A stretch of 64,000 nt of DNA from Lentzea aerocolonigenes. Lineage in GTDB: Bacteria > Actinomycetota > Actinomycetes > Mycobacteriales > Pseudonocardiaceae. Made by a program: the position numbers and the translations under genes. The stretch is taken from assembly GCF_000955955.1 (NCBI RefSeq), contig NZ_JYJG01000076.1, positions 13,959 through 77,958 of the forward strand, written 5' to 3'. The notes under the pieces were generated by a model. The model was not told the origin of the DNA and ran no database searches. It saw nothing but the letters and a program-made list of their open reading frames with translations. This document shows, in pieces, positions 16,424-26,266 of the stretch (position 1 is its first letter; every line of letters starts with the position of its first letter).

Positions 16424-17374
16424 GTGCTGATCGCCGACCGCTACGAGATCGACGACCTGCCACTGGGGCGGGGCGGCATGGGCGCCGTGCACCGGGGCAG
16501 GGACCTGCGCCTGGATCGCCGGGTCGCGGTCAAGCTGCTGCGGCTGCCGGGCAGCGACGACGAGGTGCAGCACCGGTTCGCGCGCGAGGCGAGGATCGTC
16601 GCCAGGCTGGAGCACCCCGGAGTCCCGGTCCTGTACGACTTCGGGACGTACGACCAGCGCCTCTTCCAGGTCATGCAGTTCGTCGACGGCGTCACGGTCG
16701 CGGACCTGGTGCACGAGTTCGGCCCGCTGCCGCAGGCCTGGGCGGCGAACATCGCGGCGCAGGCGGCCGCGGTCCTCACCGAGGCGCACGAGAACGGCAT
16801 CTGCCACCGGGATCTCAAGCCCACCAACCTGATGCTGTGCCCGGACGGCGCGGTGAAGGTGCTCGACTTCGGCCTCGCGCTGCTGAAGGAGAGCGACGTC
16901 GCCCCGTTCAGCCGGGCCGGCCAGATCCTCGGCACGCCCTCCTACATGGCGCCCGAGCAGATCCAGCGCGGCACCGCCGAACCGCGCAGCGACCTCTACG
17001 CGCTGGGCTGCGTGCTGCACGAGATGCTGACCGGCGAACAACTCTTCACCGGCCCGACGGCGTACGCGGTGTTCGACAAGCACGTGAAGGAACCGCCACC
17101 GAGCACCAGAAGCACCCTCGACCCGGTGGTGCAGCGGTTGCTGGCCAAGGATCCCGCGGACCGCCCGGCCACCGCGCTGGACGTTTTCGTTGATTTGCAA
17201 CGGTTTGCCCAGGATCCGCCGCCGTTGCCCGGTTTCGTGCAGAACCCGTCGACCGCGGCGATGTACGCGAGCGTCCAGCTCAGGCCGGGATCCGGTTCAC
17301 CTCGTGATCACCGGTCGCCCACAAGTGCTGCACCGCATACGCACGCCAAGGCCGCCACACCTCCGAGTGCCTGA
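16424..17374 (+). CDS. Soluble Ser/Thr protein kinase
   Basis: A 316-residue Hanks-type kinase. Key residues are all present: GRGGMG in the P-loop, Lys37 (VAVKLL), the alphaC Glu in FAREARIVARL, HRDLKPTN with catalytic Asp130, DFG in VLDFGLAL, and SYMAPEQ. The kinase domain ends near residue 265; the remaining 50 residues are a Pro/Ser/His-rich tail without a transmembrane helix or PASTA repeats, so it should be cytoplasmic. It lies close to a PP2C phosphatase and next to the HTH-methylase. Its last 95 nt overlap the end of the convergent AlkA gene, so the tail sequence is constrained by AlkA codons and may be functionally neutral. Confidence 0.92.
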   Translation: MLIADRYEIDDLPLGRGGMGAVHRGRDLRLDRRVAVKLLRLPGSDDEVQHRFAREARIVARLEHPGVPVLYDFGTYDQRLFQVMQFVDGVTVADLVHEFGPLPQAWAANIAAQAAAVLTEAHENGICHRDLKPTNLMLCPDGAVKVLDFGLALLKESDVAPFSRAGQILGTPSYMAPEQIQRGTAEPRSDLYALGCVLHEMLTGEQLFTGPTAYAVFDKHVKEPPPSTRSTLDPVVQRLLAKDPADRPATALDVFVDLQRFAQDPPPLPGFVQNPSTAAMYASVQLRPGSGSPRDHRSPTSAAPHTHAKAATPPSA

Positions 17375-18191
17375 CCAACGCCCCCGGCGTCGACGGCAGG
17401 CCCAAAGCCTTGGCCGCCAATCGAATTCCGAGATCGGTGGGCAGGAACGCGTCCGGGTCGCCCAAAGCACGCATCGCAATCGATTCCACAGTCCACGGGC
17501 CGAAGCCCGGCAACGTCGTCAGCCACTCGCGCGCGACCACCCGATCAGCCGCCGGAGACAGGTCCAAACCGGACTGGAGCGCGGACAGCAACGCGGCCAT
17601 CGTGCGGCGGCGCGACGCCGGCATCGCGAGCTCTGAGACGTCGAACTCCAGCGGGAACAGGAACAAGTCCCCGACCGACGTGCCGTAACGCGACACAAGA
17701 CGGGCGGCGTGGGTGCGCGCGGCCTTCGTCGACACCTGCTGGCCGAGCACTGCCCGGATCGCGAACTCCGCACCGTCCACCGTGCGCGGGACACGACGTC
17801 CTGGCGCGCTCAACACCAGTTGTGCCAACAACGGGTCGGAAGACAACGCGCTGTCGACCACGACCGGATCCGCGTCGAGGTCGAGCAGGAACCGACAAAG
17901 GTCTAGAGCAGTACTCAAATCTCGCGGATCGGAAAGCTCCAAAGTGCACGCGACGTGATCGGTCAAGGGCCTCAAAGCCGCGATCCCGCAACCGAAAGGC
18001 AGTCGCAATGAGCGCCGGTACACGCCGTCCCGCCACTCCTCGACGCCGGGAACGGCGGTGGCGATCAAGTGACCGAACAGGTTGGACGGGCAGAGAGGTG
18101 CCTTGAACGGCAAGCGTTCCGTGAACGTGTCCAAGCGCATGCACACCAGCATGACGCCATTCCATCCGAGACGCTGGCGGGAAAAGGACAT
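17280..18191 (-). CDS. AlkA-type DNA-3-methyladenine glycosylase
   Basis: A protein of about 303 residues with an AlkA N-terminal domain (AVPGVEEW, YRRSLRLPFG) and the HhH-GPD fold: FAIRAVLGQQVS, then LPGFGPWTVESIAMRALGDP as the helix-hairpin-helix, and the catalytic Asp in PTDLGIR. It removes alkylated purines to begin base-excision repair. Many actinobacterial homologues are fused behind Ada domains; here Ada is absent. ATG 18191 is chosen; ATG 18140 and TTG 18209 are alternatives and the ribosome-binding site is weak. The conserved C-terminal RPWRAYAVQHLW lies close to the end, which supports this stop and not the frame of the overlapping kinase tail. Confidence 0.88.
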   Translation of the reverse strand: MSFSRQRLGWNGVMLVCMRLDTFTERLPFKAPLCPSNLFGHLIATAVPGVEEWRDGVYRRSLRLPFGCGIAALRPLTDHVACTLELSDPRDLSTALDLCRFLLDLDADPVVVDSALSSDPLLAQLVLSAPGRRVPRTVDGAEFAIRAVLGQQVSTKAARTHAARLVSRYGTSVGDLFLFPLEFDVSELAMPASRRRTMAALLSALQSGLDLSPAADRVVAREWLTTLPGFGPWTVESIAMRALGDPDAFLPTDLGIRLAAKALGLPSTPGALVRHSEVWRPWRAYAVQHLWATGDHEVNRIPA

Positions 18192-18278
18192 CACTCTGGA
18201 CGGGGCCAACCGGGTGACCTGCTTCGCGCGGCGATCTCTCCTGGCTAGTCTGGCTGCTGCGCCGTTGCAGCAGTCAGT

Positions 18279-18992
18279 TCAGCAGGGAAGGGCGGCGTCG
18301 CGTGCGATGAGAGCGGCTTGGACGCGGTTGTCGCACCGCAGTTTCGTCAGCAGTCGGCTGACGTGGGCCTTGATCGCCCCTTCTGAGAGGTACATGAGCC
18401 TTGCGATGCGTGCGTTGGCCATGCCCTGCGCGAGGTACACCAGCACCTCCTGCTCCCGCCGGGTGAGCAGGCTGATGCGGCTGCGCGCGGCATCGCGGCG
18501 TTCCGAGTCGGCGCCCGTGAAGTGGTCGACGAGTGCCCGCGTCGCGGACGGCGAGAGGATCGCCTCACCCGCGGCGACGACGCGCACGGCGTTCACGAGA
18601 GCGTCGGGTTCGCCGTTCTTGAACAGGAACCCGGCCGCGCCGGCGCGCAACGCCGGGAACAACATCTCTTCGGTCTGCGGGGTGCACAGCATGATCACCT
18701 GCGTCCCCGGCACGTGCCTGCGCACCATGCGCACCGCCCCGAGGCCCTCCATGCCGGGCATCGCGGCGTCCATCAGCAGCACCTGCGGACGGTGGCGTCG
18801 CGCGAGCTCGACGGCACCGCCGCCGTCACCCGCCTCGCCGACCACCACGACGTTGCCGGAACGCTCCAGCACGCCGCGTACTCCCGTGCGGATCAGAACC
18901 TCGTCGTCAGCGATGCCAACGGTGATCGTGCGCGGCTTGTCCACCAGTTGCAGACCTGTGCTCGCCCACGAGGTGCTGGTTGTCAACGTCAT
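18279..18992 (-). CDS. NarL/LuxR-type response regulator
   Basis: A 237-residue regulator. The receiver domain (about residues 22-145) shows acidic ADDE, phosphoacceptor Asp in LLMDAAMPGMEG, and the Lys in FLFKNGEPDAL. The usual Thr/Ser near the end of strand 4 appears as CTPQ. The LuxR HTH (LTRREQEVLVYLAQGMANARI) ends the protein. No histidine kinase is adjacent, so it is an orphan. ATG 18992 has GGGAG at correct spacing; GTG 18998 would overlap that site. It is divergent from a LuxR ATPase gene, and a perfect inverted repeat lies between them. Confidence 0.88.
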   Translation of the reverse strand: MTLTTSTSWASTGLQLVDKPRTITVGIADDEVLIRTGVRGVLERSGNVVVVGEAGDGGGAVELARRHRPQVLLMDAAMPGMEGLGAVRMVRRHVPGTQVIMLCTPQTEEMLFPALRAGAAGFLFKNGEPDALVNAVRVVAAGEAILSPSATRALVDHFTGADSERRDAARSRISLLTRREQEVLVYLAQGMANARIARLMYLSEGAIKAHVSRLLTKLRCDNRVQAALIARDAALPC

Positions 18993-19029
18993 GCGCACTC
19001 CCTGTCAGACCGGACCAGTTGCCAGTTTG

Positions 19030-19052
19030 TTCCCGAACGAGGATCTCGGGAA
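19030..19052. promoter_or_regulatory. Inverted repeat in divergent regulator promoter
   Basis: TTCCCGA (19030-19036), 9 nt, TCGGGAA (19046-19052) pair perfectly. The site is 38 nt before the response regulator start and 145 nt before the LuxR ATPase start. It may be an operator for one of the two regulators. There is no direct evidence for the binding protein. Confidence 0.35.
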
Positions 19053-19196
19053 GGTAGGCATAACGAGCACAGTGCGAACCGTCTCGCGCGCACCGACGTG
19101 TAACGGGTTGCACACGGCAGGTCACCACCCGCGACCTGCGTTGTTGCCGGACCAAGACGGCGAAGGCCCGCCGTTACGGCTGGAGGAGAGGACCCC

Positions 19197-21605
19197 ATGA
19201 TCAGCACTGGACGTTGCGCCCTGTGCGACGGCACGCTGCCTCCGGCCACCTCCGAGCAGCGCAGGTCCTACTGCTCCAACGCCTGCCGCCAAAGGGCGTA
19301 TCGGCGTCGCGCGACCGTTGCCCCACCGGCACCGGTGAGCAGCAAGAACTCGAGAGTGCTCGCCAACCTGCCCGCGGCGCGCGACACGTTCATCGGGCGC
19401 CAGCCGGAGCTGTCGAAGCTCGACCAGCTCATGCGCAGGCACCGTCTCGTTACGCTCGTGGGCAGTGCGGGTGCGGGTAAGACCCGGCTGGCGCTGGAGG
19501 CCGCGGGCCGGTTGCGGCGCGGGAGAACGGACAGGGTGCTCCTGGTCGAACTGGGCGAGGTGATGAGCCCCGCCGATGTCATGCCGGCTGTCGCTCACGC
19601 GCTCGGTGTCGTTGCGCAGCCGGATGAGCCGTTGCGCGACACGGTCCTGGAAACGCTCGTGAACATGAAAGTGGTCGTGGTTCTCGACAACTGTGAACAC
19701 CTTCTCGACACGTGCGCCGAACTGACCGACCTCTTGCTGAACCGCTGCCCCGGCGTGCGGGTGCTCGCGACGTCCCGGGAAGCCCTGTGGATCACGGGTG
19801 AGGTGAGCTTCCACGTCGAGGGCTTGCCGGTGCCGTCGACCGATCGCGACCTGGTCACGACGGCCGCACCGCGCTCGGAGGCCGTGAAGCTGTTCGTGGA
19901 CCGCGCCCGCGAGCGCAAGCCCGACTTCAGGTTGACGCCGGCCAACACCGCGGCTGTCGCCCTGTTGTGCGCGCGTCTGGAGGGCATGCCGCTGGCGATC
20001 GAGCTGGCAGCGCGGTGGGTGCAGTTGTTGCCCGTCACCGACATCTGCGACCGGATGGACGAGCCGCTCGAACTGCTGACGCTGGGCTGCCGGAAGTCGC
20101 CGTCACGCCAGCGTTCGTTGCGCGAGGCGATCGACTGGAGCTACCAGTTGCTGGCCCCCGACGAGCAGTTCGCGTTGCGGCGGTTGTCCGTGTTCGACGG
20201 CGGCTTCGATCTGGGTGCGGCCACCGAGGTCTGCTCCTCGGAACGGTCGGCCGAGCCCGTGCTGGACGTGTTGTCCCGGTTGCAGGCCAAGTCGCTGCTC
20301 ACCGCCATTCCAGGGACGACCCGGTTCCGCCAGCTCGAGCCCGTTCGCCTGCACGCTCGGGAGAAGCTGGTGGCGGCGGGTGAGCTGGACGTCGCGTTCG
20401 AGGCGCTGGCCCGGTGGTTCACGGACCTGTCGGACGTGCTGATCACCCAGCCGCTGTCGGTGCCGTTCGAGGTGCAGGACAAGCTCGACAACCACGTCGA
20501 CAGCCTGCTCGGCACGGTCGAATGGGCTGCTGAACGCGATGATGAACGGTTGCTGCTGCTGACTTCCGCGCTGGCGGACTGCGCGGCTCGCCGGGGTCGG
20601 CTCGGCCAGGCTCGGGTGCTGCTGCGGGATGCGTTGCGCCGACCGTCCACAAGGGACGATTACCGCTGCGTGGCGCTGAACCACGCGGCACGGTTCGCCG
20701 CCGAGCAGGGTGATCACGACGAGGCGATCGAGCTGTCCGGCGAGGCTTCGCGGCTGGTGCGCCCGCTCGGCGAACCGGCGCTGGCCATGAGCTGTCGCAG
20801 CACACTGGCCGCGGTGCAGCAGTCCTCTGGCGAGTGGGAGGCCTCGGACGAGAACAACACCGAGTGCCTGCGGGTTGCCGAACTGCTTGGCGAACCTCTT
20901 GCCCGTGCGACCTGCTTGGTGGACTTGGCCCGTACGGCGTTGTCGCTCGGTAAGCACGAACGCGCCGAGAAGGCCGTCATGAAGGCGTTGCCGATCTCGC
21001 GCACGTCGGGCGTACCCGCGCGCATTGCGTCGGCACTGAACACGCGCGCTGCCGTGGCGTTGGTGCAGGGCGACCTCGACGAGTCGACGCACGCTTTCCA
21101 GGAGGCGTTGCGGATGGACGGCATGAACCCGTTGACCGCACCTGACGCGCTCGAAGGGTTGGCCGTGGTGGCGTTGATGCGCGGACAGGCTGAGCGCGCG
21201 CTACGACTAGAAGCGACCGGACGGGCCCTCAGGCGATCAGTCGGCGTGGTGCCGGATCCGTTCTGGGCGGAGAAGGTCGCCGGGGCCATGCGCACTGCAC
21301 GGCTGATGCTGCCTGTCGCGCGCGCAGAGGCTGCATCTACGCCGTTGACTGCGACGGAGACCGAGGCGTTCATCCAGGACGAGGTGTGGCTGGACCGCAC
21401 AGAGGCCGCGCACGACTCGTTGGACGACCACGAGCGCCGCGTGATCGCGTTGCTCGCGACCGGCTTGACGAACCAGCAGATCGCCAACCGGCTGGGCGTG
21501 TCCGTGCGGACCGTGGCCTCCCGGCTGCTGCGGCTCCGGGAGAAACTGGGGCTGCAGAGCCGGGAGGACATCGCGGCGTGGGGAGCCGAGCGGGCAATCG
21601 GCTGA
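19197..21605 (+). CDS. LuxR-family ATPase regulator with N-terminal zinc finger
   Basis: An 802-residue STAND/LAL-type regulator. The first 35 residues hold C-x2-C and C-x3-C pairs (CALCDG, YCSNACRQRAYRRR), a small zinc finger seen at the head of some actinobacterial regulators. An AAA/NB-ARC ATPase follows: FIGRQPELSKLDQL, Walker A VGSAGAGKTRLALE, Walker B VVVLDNCEHLLD, and the ATSRE sensor motif. Residues about 470-720 are TPR-like helices. The C-terminus is a LuxR HTH (LDDHERRVIALLATGLTNQQI). Such proteins usually activate accessory pathways on ligand binding. GGAGGAGAGG precedes the ATG. The targets are unknown. Confidence 0.9.
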   Translation: MISTGRCALCDGTLPPATSEQRRSYCSNACRQRAYRRRATVAPPAPVSSKNSRVLANLPAARDTFIGRQPELSKLDQLMRRHRLVTLVGSAGAGKTRLALEAAGRLRRGRTDRVLLVELGEVMSPADVMPAVAHALGVVAQPDEPLRDTVLETLVNMKVVVVLDNCEHLLDTCAELTDLLLNRCPGVRVLATSREALWITGEVSFHVEGLPVPSTDRDLVTTAAPRSEAVKLFVDRARERKPDFRLTPANTAAVALLCARLEGMPLAIELAARWVQLLPVTDICDRMDEPLELLTLGCRKSPSRQRSLREAIDWSYQLLAPDEQFALRRLSVFDGGFDLGAATEVCSSERSAEPVLDVLSRLQAKSLLTAIPGTTRFRQLEPVRLHAREKLVAAGELDVAFEALARWFTDLSDVLITQPLSVPFEVQDKLDNHVDSLLGTVEWAAERDDERLLLLTSALADCAARRGRLGQARVLLRDALRRPSTRDDYRCVALNHAARFAAEQGDHDEAIELSGEASRLVRPLGEPALAMSCRSTLAAVQQSSGEWEASDENNTECLRVAELLGEPLARATCLVDLARTALSLGKHERAEKAVMKALPISRTSGVPARIASALNTRAAVALVQGDLDESTHAFQEALRMDGMNPLTAPDALEGLAVVALMRGQAERALRLEATGRALRRSVGVVPDPFWAEKVAGAMRTARLMLPVARAEAASTPLTATETEAFIQDEVWLDRTEAAHDSLDDHERRVIALLATGLTNQQIANRLGVSVRTVASRLLRLREKLGLQSREDIAAWGAERAIG

Positions 21606-21634
21606 ACGTGTAAAGGTTTACTCACAGTTGACAG

Positions 21635-22411
21635 TCAGCGGACGTGCAGTCCGAAACCCTTTCGGCCCGCGGGTTCCAGTCCTCCCTTCAGGTGCAGCGA
21701 GGGGATCTCGTAGTCGCCGAAGTTCTGCCGCCGGAACGCGATCGGCTCGGTCGACTCCAGCGTGAGCAGCCGCTGCTCCCACGCTTTGGCCACGTCCGCG
21801 TAGTCGTCACCGGCCATCCGGTCGACGCCGTGCAGGACGAACGGCGGCAGCACCTCGATGCCGGGGTAGTAGAGGATGCCGTGCTGGATCGGGAACAACA
21901 GGTCGTCGATGGGCCCGTTGATCCCACGAGGTCCGTAGTGCGACTCCGGACCGCCGGCGGTCACCGACAGCAACGCCTTCCGGCCCGCGAGCGTGCCTTC
22001 GCCGAAGCGATCGCCGTACCTGATGTCGCTGTGCTCGCCGACGCCGTAAGCGAAGTTGTAGGTGAACACCCGGTCCACCCAGCCCTTCAGGATCGCGGGC
22101 ATCGTGTACCACCACAGCGGGAACTGGAAGATGATCGTGTCGGCCCACAGCAGCTTCTCCTGCTCGGCGCGGACGTCCTCGGTCAACGTCCCGGCGTCGA
22201 AGGCCCGGCCAGAGTCCAGCGCGACCTTCAACGGGCTTGAAGCGTGCGGGCCGTAGTCCGCGGCGTCCACGGTCGCTTTCCAGTTCATCGCGTACAGATC
22301 GCTCACCCGCACCTCGTGCCCGGCGGATTCCAGTGTGGACACCGCGAGGTCCTTCAACGAGCCGTTGAGCGACTTCGGCTCGGGGTGGGCGTAGACGATC
22401 AGCGTCTTCAC
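21635..22411 (-). CDS. NQO-type NAD(P)H:quinone oxidoreductase
   Basis: A 258-residue flavodoxin-like fold protein. It opens with TLIVYAHPEPKSLNGSLKD (the FMN/FAD phosphate loop of the NQO/WrbA-like group), includes FQFPLWWYTMPAILKGWVDRVF, the diagnostic strand and helix of the Flavodoxin_2 family, and LLSVTAGGPESHYGPRGING. The family reduces quinones or nitro compounds in two-electron steps. It starts with GTG at 22411 with AAGGAG upstream. It is divergent from an XRE-type regulator with an inverted repeat between, a common arrangement in actinomycetes for a regulator and its reductase target (inference). Confidence 0.88.
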   Translation of the reverse strand: MKTLIVYAHPEPKSLNGSLKDLAVSTLESAGHEVRVSDLYAMNWKATVDAADYGPHASSPLKVALDSGRAFDAGTLTEDVRAEQEKLLWADTIIFQFPLWWYTMPAILKGWVDRVFTYNFAYGVGEHSDIRYGDRFGEGTLAGRKALLSVTAGGPESHYGPRGINGPIDDLLFPIQHGILYYPGIEVLPPFVLHGVDRMAGDDYADVAKAWEQRLLTLESTEPIAFRRQNFGDYEIPSLHLKGGLEPAGRKGFGLHVR

Positions 22412-22480
22412 GGGAGCTCCTTCGGATCGGATGACCTCGATCCTGGGCGCCGCGAAGCGCGGTGTTCAGGGACTGGACTT

Positions 22481-22501
22481 CCTGGTACTGGCAGGACCAG
22501 G
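22481..22501. promoter_or_regulatory. Inverted repeat between reductase and XRE regulator
   Basis: CCTGGT (22481-22486), 9 nt, ACCAGG (22496-22501) pair perfectly, between the divergent starts at 22411 and 22534. It is a candidate operator for the XRE protein. Confidence 0.35.
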
Positions 22502-22533
22502 TGCGGAAGCTCCGACGCGGGCACAGTGGAGGG

Positions 22534-23358
22534 GTGGACGACCTTGCAGGCTTCCTGCGGACCCGGCGTTCCCGCGTCGAACCGGCTTCCGTCGGCATCC
22601 CCACCGAGAGGTACCGCCGCGTCGAAGGGTTGCGCCGCGAGGAGATCGCGCACCTGTCCGGCGTGAGCGTCGACTACTACGTGCGCCTCGAACAGGGCCG
22701 CGCCACCCAGCCGTCCGAGCAGGTCCTCGACGCGCTGGCCCGCGTGCTCGGCCTGGACGAGACCGAACGCGAACACCTCCACCGGCTCGCCCGGCAACGC
22801 CGCCGCGGCAGGAAGACACCGGGAACCCAGGTCCGGCCTGAGCTGCTGCGCGTCCTCGGCCTGGTCACCGGCGCACCCGCGCTGATCATGAACCACCGCA
22901 TGGACGTGCTCGCGGGCAACCACCTCGCCGAACTGCTCTACGGCCGGCCGCTGCAGGGCATGAACACCGCCCGGCACATCTTCCTGGAGGAGACCGAGCT
23001 GTACGCGGGCTGGGAGCAGTGCACCCTCGACGTGGTCGGGCACCTGCGCCTGGCCGCGGGCAAGTACCCGGACGATCCCCGGCTGGCCTCGCTCGTCGGC
23101 GAGCTGGCGATGGGCAGTGAGCGCTTCCGCCGCCTCTGGGCCCGCGCGGACGTGCGGGCCCGCGCGCACGGCCGCAAGACCTATCGGCACCCGCTGGTCG
23201 GGCTGCTCGAACTGCACCAGGAGAACTTCTCGCTGCCGTCCGAGTCCGGAATGGAGCTGCTGGTGCTGTCCGCACCTCCCGGCAGCCCCGCCGAGGACGG
23301 ACTGCGCCTCCTCGCGAGCTTCGCCGCGGCCGAACGCTTTGACACGGAACAAAGTTAG
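22534..23358 (+). CDS. XRE-family regulator with MmyB-like ligand domain
   Basis: A 274-residue regulator. An XRE helix-turn-helix spans about residues 5-75 (LAGFLRTRRSRVEPASVG, LRREEIAHLSGVSVDYY, RLEQGRATQPSEQVLDALA), and the rest is the MmyB-like PAS-type sensor (MDVLAGNHLAELLYG, VGHLRLAAGKYPDD, HPLVGLLELHQENFSLPSE). These proteins are frequent in actinomycetes and are thought to bind a lipid or other small ligand. I choose GTG at 22534 with GGAGG upstream, since homologues begin at DDLAGFLR; an in-frame GTG at 22462 adds 24 poorly conserved-looking residues. Divergent from the NQO-type reductase, its likely target. Confidence 0.88.
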   Translation: MDDLAGFLRTRRSRVEPASVGIPTERYRRVEGLRREEIAHLSGVSVDYYVRLEQGRATQPSEQVLDALARVLGLDETEREHLHRLARQRRRGRKTPGTQVRPELLRVLGLVTGAPALIMNHRMDVLAGNHLAELLYGRPLQGMNTARHIFLEETELYAGWEQCTLDVVGHLRLAAGKYPDDPRLASLVGELAMGSERFRRLWARADVRARAHGRKTYRHPLVGLLELHQENFSLPSESGMELLVLSAPPGSPAEDGLRLLASFAAAERFDTEQS

Positions 23359-23461
23359 CGCTGCCGTCTCGCGAACACGCGAATGGTTAACCAAGTAGAC
23401 AAAGACTGGACATCCAGCGTCCCGCAACCGTTTTCGGACTGCTCCATTCGAGTGACGGCAG

Positions 23462-23497
23462 AGGTCTAGACCTTGACCTTCGAGTGGTCTAAACCAC
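23462..23497 (+). promoter_or_regulatory. Two DasR-like (dre) sites before chitinase
   Basis: AGGTCTAGACCT (23462-23473) is a perfect palindrome and GTGGTCTAAACCAC (23484-23497) is nearly so. Both match the published dre consensus ACTGGTCTAGACCACT of the GntR-type repressor DasR, which controls chitin and N-acetylglucosamine genes in Streptomyces. Two such copies are a known feature of chitinase promoters. They lie 35-70 nt before the ATG. Confidence 0.75.
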
Positions 23498-23531
23498 ATC
23501 GTTCCGGTACCCCCTGCGACTGAGGAGACCG

Positions 23532-25145
<1,614 letters not shown>

Positions 25146-25161
25146 TCCTCACAACGCCGGG

Positions 25162-25189
25162 AGGGGAGCTGGGTCAACCCAGCTCCCCT
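25162..25189. terminator. Perfect 13-bp hairpin between convergent genes
   Basis: AGGGGAGCTGGGT pairs with ACCCAGCTCCCCT around a CA loop, and TT follows on the plus strand (TTTTG). It lies between the chitinase stop (25145) and the serine hydrolase stop (25197) and probably serves both. Confidence 0.85.
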
Positions 25190-25196
25190 TTTGTTT

Positions 25197-26264
25197 TCAG
25201 CAGAAGACCTTCTCCAGCAACCGGAAGGCGGCATCGCCCGGAGTGCCACCGTTCGCGGCCTGCGTGATGGAGAGCGTCACGCGCTTGTCCTGCGTGCCGA
25301 TCATCATCGTCGCGTAACCGTGGATCAAGCCGTCGTGGCCGTAGATCGTGGTGCAGGACAACTGGGCGACGGCGACGCCCAGGCCGTAGTCAGGGCTTTG
25401 CGGCGTGGTCTTCGTGAGCTCCTTCTGCTGCTCGGGTTTGAGCAGCTTGCCCGCCAGCAGCGCGTTCAGGAACGTGTCCAGGTCGCGGGTCGTCGAGATC
25501 ATCTCCCCCGCTGCCCCGCCCCACGACGGGTTGAGGCGCGTGACGTCGGTCGGCTTGCCGTCCGCGTCCTGGTAGTAGCCGTGGGCGTGCGGGCCCGGGA
25601 TGTCCAGGTCGTTGCCCGGCAGCACGGTGTCGCCCAGGCGCAACGGCTTCAGGATCCGCTGCTCGACCGCCTTCGCGTACGGCCTGCCGGTGATCTTCTC
25701 GATCAGCAGGCCGATCACGATGTAGTTGGTGTTGGAGTAGCTGTGCTGTGCGCCGGGCTCGAAGGCGAGCGGCCGGCTCGTGCCGATCTCGACCAGGTCG
25801 AGCGGATCCCACGTCCGGTAGCGGATCGACGGGAAACCGGCGGGGTCCAGCGGCAGCGCTTCCGAGTAGTCGAAGAGGCCGCTGGTGTGCTGCAGCAACT
25901 GGCGGATCGTGATGCGCTTGTCGACCAGTCCGGGAAGGTGGCGGTCCACCGGTTCGTCCAGGGCGAGCTTGCCCTCGCCGGCCAGCTGCAACGCCACTGT
26001 GGACACGAACGGCTTGGTGTTGCTGCCGATGCGGAACCTTCCGTTGTGCGGCACGGGTTTGCGGGATCCGTACTCGGCGAATCCTGATCGGAACGTGCCG
26101 AGGCCGGTGACTCGTGCCTGGACTCCCAGCGCGCCACCATCGGTGGTGAGCTCGTCGATGATCTGTTGCACGGCCTCCCGTTGCCCTGCCGAAGCCGGTG
26201 CCGCAGAAGCGACACCGGCGGTGGCGAGCAGGGTGGCCGCGGTGAGTGCGGCTACCAGTTTCAT
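25197..26264 (-). CDS. Secreted SxxK serine hydrolase, copy 1 of 3
   Basis: A 355-residue exported protein of the beta-lactamase/D-Ala-D-Ala carboxypeptidase (S12) family. The signal is MKLVAALTAATLLATAGVAS, ending at SAAPA. Catalytic motifs are SNTK (Ser81, Lys84), YSNTNY and HDG in YGHDGLIHGY. The family includes D,D-carboxypeptidases, D-amino peptidases and esterases. ATG 26264 comes 2 nt after the stop of the next copy, so they are co-transcribed; longer upstream frames run into that gene. It has the most divergent first motif (SNTK against SITK in the other two), which may mean a different substrate. The last gene of the operon. Confidence 0.88.
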   Translation of the reverse strand: MKLVAALTAATLLATAGVASAAPASAGQREAVQQIIDELTTDGGALGVQARVTGLGTFRSGFAEYGSRKPVPHNGRFRIGSNTKPFVSTVALQLAGEGKLALDEPVDRHLPGLVDKRITIRQLLQHTSGLFDYSEALPLDPAGFPSIRYRTWDPLDLVEIGTSRPLAFEPGAQHSYSNTNYIVIGLLIEKITGRPYAKAVEQRILKPLRLGDTVLPGNDLDIPGPHAHGYYQDADGKPTDVTRLNPSWGGAAGEMISTTRDLDTFLNALLAGKLLKPEQQKELTKTTPQSPDYGLGVAVAQLSCTTIYGHDGLIHGYATMMIGTQDKRVTLSITQAANGGTPGDAAFRLLEKVFC

Positions 26265-26266
26265 GA

